Shown here piece by piece: positions 58,546-64,000 of a stretch of 64,000 nt of DNA. A program made the translations under genes and the position numbers. Every line of letters begins with the position of its first letter. Positions within the stretch are counted from its first letter, which is position 1. The notes beneath the pieces were generated by a model. It saw only the letters and a list, made by a program, of their open reading frames with translations, made no database searches and was not told where the DNA came from. The stretch is from Punica granatum (taxonomy: Eukaryota > Streptophyta > Magnoliopsida > Myrtales > Lythraceae), in NCBI RefSeq assembly GCF_007655135.1, contig NC_045128.1, positions 38,391,885 through 38,455,884 of the forward strand, read 5' to 3'.

Positions 58546-61154
58546 CAGCTGCTTATTTCCCTTTGCCTCTCAAGCTGCTACAGCATGCCTGGTATTAGAT
58601 ATCTGTCTGCCAATATATGACTCTTAATATATGCAAGCTAAGGTAGCAATCGGTATATTTAATTTGAGAAGGCACATGGCCCAAAAAATAAAATGGACAA
58701 GGCGTTATTCAATAAAATTAAATGAGTAAAAAAAACAACTATGACAGTGATTAATAGGACAACAAGGGATTAGGTAGGGTGTTAGGAAGCTGCCTTAAGT
58801 TGACTTGGACCTTGACAATCGCATTGCGAGCATCATGCATCCAATACACCTTCATCTACATTATACGCAATTAACGTGCATATATATATATGTGTGTGTG
58901 ACTGCATATATATGTATGGCCCTCTTGTTAATTTGGACCATGGGCCCAGCCACGTAACCATTTATCAAGGACGACTTATACTTGTTAATTCCCCCCAGTC
59001 AACCTTTCCACCGCCACAGCTGTCCACTTATCCCTTCCTTTCTTCTCTTATTTTTATTTTTATTTTTATTTTTATTTTTCGTTTTTGCTTGCTGTCTGAA
59101 AAGGAGAGCAGAGCCCTAGAGAGAAGAGAACGAACCGGTTCAAGAGGAGGGGAGAGAGAGAGAGAGCAATGAAGAGAGGAGAGAGCGAGTAGAATGACAG
59201 AGAGTTCGAGAGCTCGAGATGGAGCTCACGGATGAGGGGCGCAGAAGAGAATGAGACTTGATGAAGGGGGTGAATAGAACAGGGCTGGTGGAGAGTGTAG
59301 TGGGCCGGAAGTAGGAAGCCATTTGAGGGGATGAGTTTATATTGCAATTGTTAGGTATGTTATTGATTCTTCTTGATTGAGCTCCATTTATTTGATTATG
59401 TCTTTTGCTATGGAATAAGAAGCAATGGGTTAGTTGGATGATTAAATTAGAGAAATTGATGGAATAGCTTAGACTAGCACAATCAAATGTTTAGTAAACT
59501 AAGCTAGGACAAATTGATGGTGCTGAAATATACTTAATGATTACTCTAGTCTTGATGATTTCGTTGTTGTACAAAGAATTAATTTTCCATTGAAGTCGCT
59601 GCCCTTATGTGCTTGGTTTAATTGTGAGATGGAATTAATGGAACTGACTTTTCTAGTGTTTAAGTTCTAGATTTATTCGTACTGTTTGAGTAGCCTATAT
59701 TCGATTTATTTTTCATCGAACCACTTCAATTATCTTTTGGGTGAATTGTAAGATATACACTTGCTTAACGCATGAGATGGGTTCGTAAAGCCATTAGACA
59801 AGCTTGTCATATGCTCATAGTTATCAATGTTGGTTTTATTTCCTATTAGATCTTATAAAATAACTAATCTGAAATTTCGTTCATATTTTTATTCCACTAT
59901 GGAATGAAATTAAATCTTAAATTAATTTTATCAATGTTTGTTTGAATGAGATAAGTTGAATGAAGATAGTATGAGGATTTTGAGGAATTATTATAAATGA
60001 ATTCGGTTAATTGCGATGTGGCGATATTATTGTTATAGCCATGGGACCGCTGATCCGGCAGTATATAAATAGGACGCTCAGACCGCTGATCCGACGGAAT
60101 ATAAAATGGACATCTAGACTCCTACTGCCGGATGATAATGGACAGCCCCGCTTATTAGAAATAAAATGAGGAATTTGTGGATATGAGTTCGGGTCACGGT
60201 ACTGTCAAAACTCTGTCGCGAGGATTGCGACCCTATGGCTATTATTTGTTGCTTAAGAATATTGCTTGACTTGTGTAATATTAAATTGGTTGGTAAGAGA
60301 AAGGCTCAAGGCTGGAAAGTAGGTATATATATGTATATATTACTAGTAATTTTGAAGTAAGTGGTATGACTGTAATTGCTGATTTGAATGCATAAACAAG
60401 TTTGATACTTCATTTTACTGTAAAATTTAATACTTACTGAAATGCAGTCCATCCTCTGCATATATTTTTTAGATTAGCTAGGAGCAAGACTAGCAGCATG
60501 TGAGAATCGTTTTGGACATCGAGGATCACCGTGAAGGATTTTGTAGCTAGACACCTCGTAGTATAAGTAGTAAGTTCATATACTATAAATATGTTTACGA
60601 CTTAAAACTTTTATTTAGTTAGTTTATGGATGTTAGTGAGAAGAGTACTCTCTTGAGATGTATATAGATATTAGAGCTTGCTGGATTGGTTATATATATT
60701 TGAGAGTTTATAGAAATCATGCTTATATATGAATAGTTTATGTGATAATGGATATCGAGGAAATTTAAGAAAAACTTTATTAAAATTTCGGGTCGTGACA
60801 TGCATATGACTTAACAGCACAGAATTGCCTGTCCTGTTTGTAAAAGTACCCCCCTGCTGGGTCCGCATGAAACAATTGCAACATAAAGCAAGTTTTTGTA
60901 TAATCAAAAAGATTTATGGAAGACGTATATGTTTCTTGAGGATGGTCTGTCTTCGGGTTTAATTTCCCAACAATAGGCTACTGTCATTGAGGTACATACA
61001 ATTTGCTGATCTGACATGTAACGATCACAGTCGATCGTTAAAACACTTCAAAGAAAAGTCCCGGGAGTGTAGACGCAGCTTCTCAGGATTTTAGCCATTG
61101 AGCATAGAATCGAGTCATTAATAACTACATCATCTTGCTAAACATTACCGGAAA
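58546..61154. other. Gene-poor stretch with a possible LTR end
   Basis: No gene recognised. A purine-rich (GA) segment lies at 59100-59260. Two related CCGCTGATCCG(G/A)C(A/G)G(T/A)ATATAAA segments occur at about 60049 and 60083. The segment ending TTTCGGGTCGTGACA at 60786-60800 resembles the 3' end of many plant LTRs (inverse TGTCACGACCC), but no matching start, primer site or target duplication was found. Confidence 0.3.
59048..59079 (+). repeat. (TTTTTA)n microsatellite
   Basis: Five TTTTTA-type units in a row. Confidence 0.85.
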
Positions 61155-61229
61155 TCAAAAATTTCCAACAGCTAGAGAGCATTGCAGTATTGTAACAACC
61201 ATCAGGGTGTAAATTTCCTTATGCAAGAG

Positions 61230-61830
61230 GTTCTTCTTTCTTGATATGGAGGATTTACAAAGAGGCTGCTGGTGAGAGAATAAACGAGAGCATCGAATGG
61301 GCGCCAGAGATCTGCAAGCCAGGGGGAGCAACTGGAAACATATGCGTCCCTTTTCAGTTGACATGAGGGACCATTTGGGATATCGTTCATCTTCCAACAG
61401 TTGGTCGATGTGCTGTGGGGGCAATATTTGCATCCGACTAGCATCGTGGACAAACGTTGGTCCAAAGTACTGCAAAACAAAAGACAGAACATATGACAAG
61501 CACAGCAAATAAATTATTATTAAAACAATATCATATAAAGTGCCACGTCAAACAAGTAATGTCATATAGCTTTCTTGATGGGTTATGAACAACTCAGTTC
61601 CCTCGCAAACTATGTAGAGACACATTAAATATGAACTAAACTCTATGTCACGATCATTTCCCCCCAAACGGTCATGGAATGAAGCAAACTTGATAAGCGA
61701 AGAACTGGAAAAGCAATTGAGAAAGTCAACTTACAAGGCAAGAGAATAGAGAAGAATGCCACGGTTATAAGAATCACTGGGCCAAATCCCAGAAAGAATG
61801 TGCTCCCTATTGTCAGCAGTAGTTAAGTCC
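61230..61830 (-). pseudogene. Fragment of a plant membrane-protein gene
   Basis: Two exon-like pieces. Upstream (about 61818-61733), after an AATAG acceptor, STFFLGFGPVILITVAFFSI, a membrane helix, followed by a GTAAGT donor. Downstream (61470 to about 61370), after a TTGTTTTGCAG acceptor, YFGPTFVHDASRMQILPPQH and IDQLLEDERYP. The two look like consecutive parts of one small plant membrane protein of unknown function, but joining at the visible splice sites puts the second part out of frame, and no start exon is seen. Most likely a decayed partial copy. Confidence 0.35.
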
Positions 61831-62109
61831 GAAGGTTGCACTATAGTATAAACGTAACATATATATTTACATCAAATTGTAAATATGAGGGCAGTAGAGC
61901 ATACAAGAGAGAGGAGGAATGTAAGAATGTTTTATGACTCACCGTACTCCACAAATGAAAGTGTATCGTCCTTATCGTGCTTATGAGCAATATAGATAAT
62001 AAAAATTAGACATCATATTTTATGCATCAACATGGATACAGAGCAATATATTTCCATGGTATAATATCTAGATCTTGGTTTCAGTATAAGACAAGATCAT
62101 CTACCTTCA

Positions 62110-62638
62110 AGGCAGCTAACCACCTCCCCGATCAGAGGCCCTCTGCAGGTTTTTCCATCTCATTGACGTATACTCTGCCTGAGCTTGTTGCTGATGGGTG
62201 GAATGAGGTTGCGAGTTTGAAACTGAAGATTCAGGGTATTGGCCATTACCTGACTGTCTATGGGTCTCTAGCCAGGGGGATGTCGGGGCTGTATAAGATC
62301 AGTCTGGATGAGTCCAGACAATTGGCTTAATGCGGACGAATTGTGATAAGAAGGATGGAGCTAATGGAGATAGTAGCAGAAGTTCATATCAACAGTTTCG
62401 AATTTTGGAAGGTTGTAAAGGATGGGTTGGCATTGCCTCTCTTAGTAGACCTCTGCGAGAGGGCTACTTTTTCGTTCCCATCTTGTCTCATGCGACTTCC
62501 AACTGAGCTGGAGCTGTTTGATGTAAGTGACCTTAGTGGCTCTCATGAACAGAGTTCGGTTACTTGTTATCACATGATGATTTCTAGAAGCAGAAGTTTT
62601 CTCAGCGATTTTGGAGATGGGAAGGACATGCAAAAACG
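62110..62638 (+). pseudogene. SKIP22 partial pseudogene
   Basis: Diverged copy of SKIP22 codons about 236-423 (parent bases about 46493-47058), same strand. It retains DQRPSAGFSISLTYTLPEL, KLKIQGIGHYLTVYGSLARG, FEFWKVVKDGLALPLLVDLC and LMRLPTEL, but has deletions (one after the SGLYKISLDES segment, one inside the F-box), stops and no 5' or 3' gene ends. At 62639 it runs directly into sequence matching the 3' flank of the TNL gene (from about 50225). Confidence 0.85.
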
Positions 62639-62639
62639 A

Positions 62640-63014
62640 GATATGGTAACCTCTATGACTTCCCCAACCCCAAATGATCTTTCCTGACACTTCCATGAGT
62701 CCTTTCCCTTTCCTTTGGACCACATAAATTCTGTATTAGCAGAATTTGCCGCCTTCTGTAGGTGAAGCTTTCCACTTTTGGCAAGATATTACAGCTACAA
62801 GTCCTCACAGAATGGAACCATAAGAGATGCTAATGAACCAATGTATCAAACTTACAGATTGGAAGAGAATTTCTTAATCAGGTTTCTGGTTTGCGGCACG
62901 AGTGCAATCCTCTTTCGACAGACTTCTCAACTGCTTTACATCAAGAAATGTCTAAGAATTCTACGGATTCCAAATGCCCAGGTCTTGGAATCTCAGTTAT
63001 TTTTTCTCAGCCGC
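62640..63014. other. Duplicate of the TNL 3' flank
   Basis: CAAATGATCTTTCCTGACA and GTATTAGCAGAATTTGC and neighbouring words match 50250-50400. About 200 bases near 62800-63010 have no partner in copy 1, which shows a deletion there. Confidence 0.6.
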
Positions 63015-63242
63015 TCATTGCCAGCTTTGTAAGTTACGCAATTTTGATAGAAGCGGTAACTTTTCAAGTGCTCTGCACTCCGAAACGTCCAGAACCTCCA
63101 TTGATTGCAATTCTCCAAGCCCTTCAACTTGACTTAGCTTCATGCAGCTGTCCAAATACAATAATTTTTCAACAATTTCAACTTTGAAAATTTTGGTAAC
63201 TTTTCCATTGAATTGCAACTGATCAAGTAGAGATTTCTCAAG
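63015..63242 (-). pseudogene. Fossil C-terminal LRR sequence of TNL copy 2
   Basis: Just after the stop of TNL copy 2, other frames still encode LRR-like sequence: LHDLRNLYLISCNSMEKLP in one frame, then YLDSCMKLSQVEGLGELQSM and EVLDVSECRALEKLP in another, ending at 63015. This is the remnant of a longer ancestral C-terminus cut off by a frameshift. In copy 1 the same tract has an extra stop and a deletion. Confidence 0.6.
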
Positions 63243-64000
63243 TCATGCAACCGGTCGAGGTCGAAGCTTTCTACGGTAGGAAGCATTCATCCCAGACAAC
63301 CTCCTCCATTTCGACAAGTAAGGAAGCTTTTCCATTTGGCTCAATTCAATATGTAAATAACTTAAAAAGTCTAGCCTTTCAAGACCATCAAGGCGAGTTA
63401 TCGGGCATAATGATGTATCCAATCTTTTGAGAGATGTTAAACCCCGCAGGCCTGGAATCACCGTTATCTTGCTGCTTTTGTACATACGTAACAGAAACAA
63501 GTTGTTCAAGTTTGAAGGATTTGGCAACCTCGTGAGTGAAGAACAGAACGAAATCTCCAGCTCATACGAGCTTGGTGGAAGCTTCAGGAGGCATTTTAGT
63601 TTCAAACACTTCCGAATGCGGAGCTCTCTGAGATGAGGTAGAGTGCCAACCTGTTCTGGCAAGGTGGTTATGCCCGTATTGGATAATTCCAACTTCTCCA
63701 ACTTGGATAGATTCCAGATACCCGGAGGCACTTCCACAAGCTGGCGGCACCCCAGGAATATCAATTCCTTCAAGTTGATCAGGTTCTCTAGATTCGGAAA
63801 AATCCGGATCGACTCACCACCGAGCCTTAGACTGATTAAGCTAGAGGGCAGATTAGGCAGAGCCTCGAGCCTCTGGCACCCTCCTAAATCAAGAATCTTG
63901 AGTTGGTGGAGGCAAATAATACTTGTCGGAAGGCTGCTAATCTTTGTATCAGCTAACCGTAAGATCCTCATAGAGGATTTGCTTCCAATGTTAATTGGAA
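63243..64000 (-). CDS. TIR-NBS-LRR protein copy 2, C-terminal LRR part (runs off the edge)
   Basis: The last 252 codons of a TNL gene, closely matching the final LRR exon of copy 1 (50551 to about 51307), same strand. It covers LRR units such as MRILRLADTKISSLPTSI and LINLKELIFLGCRQLVEVPP and ends WRRLSGMNASYRRKLRPRPVA. The frame is open through the window edge. Sequence differences from copy 1 are mostly substitutions in the LRR region, where recognition specificity lies. TIR and NBS parts lie beyond the right edge, so it cannot be said whether the gene is intact. Confidence 0.85.
   Translation of the reverse strand, partial: PINIGSKSSMRILRLADTKISSLPTSIICLHQLKILDLGGCQRLEALPNLPSSLISLRLGGESIRIFPNLENLINLKELIFLGCRQLVEVPPGIWNLSKLEKLELSNTGITTLPEQVGTLPHLRELRIRKCLKLKCLLKLPPSSYELEISFCSSLTRLPNPSNLNNLFLLRMYKSSKITVIPGLRGLTSLKRLDTSLCPITRLDGLERLDFLSYLHIELSQMEKLPYLSKWRRLSGMNASYRRKLRPRPVA

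Noticed and set aside
59072..59347. Ser/Leu-rich minus-strand frames
   Set aside because: Arise from a purine-rich low-complexity tract on the plus strand.
60786..60800. Complete LTR retrotransposon ending here
   Set aside because: Only an LTR-like terminal word is present; no start, primer site, internal domain or target duplication found.

Overview
The window is nuclear DNA of a dicot plant. Genes carry many GT-AG introns, intergenic DNA is AT-rich, plant transposons are frequent, and there are TIR-NBS-LRR immune receptor genes, a class absent from grasses. The receptor sequences resemble those I associate with Myrtales (pomegranate/eucalypt relatives), but that is an impression from memory, not a demonstration.

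Layout. 0-16 kb: a lone first exon of a serine carboxypeptidase-like (SCPL) gene at the left edge; a copia-type LTR remnant; copies of a dispersed A-tailed repeat; and a complete 14-exon SCPL gene (minus strand, 6896-11287) whose introns carry a SINE with target-site duplication, a GC-AG intron and a 44-base C tract. 16-28 kb: two small intronless genes for plant proteins of unknown function, an eight-exon RsmE-type rRNA uridine methyltransferase gene (organellar by its leader), and an intronless EVE-domain (THYN1-like) gene. 28-41 kb: a CACTA-like element, a phytosulfokine (PSK) precursor gene with an unusual pentapeptide, ~380-bp tandem repeats broken by a hAT element, and a Mutator-like element with perfect 9-bp target duplications that has captured a piece of a SIP1 aquaporin gene. 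41-48 kb: YIF1 (ER-Golgi membrane protein) and a SKIP22-type F-box gene. 48-64 kb: a broken defensin-like gene, a TIR-NBS-LRR gene (minus), an AT-rich degenerate tandem repeat with a complete 518-bp hAT element, and then a partial second copy of the SKIP22-TNL block (SKIP22 pseudogene plus a second TNL running off the right edge).

The housekeeping genes (RsmE, THYN1-like, YIF1, SKIP22) have no operon-like relation. The informative relations are duplications: the two SCPL genes on one strand, and the SKIP22/TNL block repeated in the same order and orientation about 13-16 kb apart. The observations most worth a second look are the PSK variant (YLYTQ rather than YIYTQ), the Pack-MULE carrying SIP1 sequence, the frameshift shared by both TNL copies, and a possible membrane-anchor leader exon 4.2 kb upstream of the TIR exon. 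Exon boundaries were set by eye from splice sites, reading phase and family resemblance.
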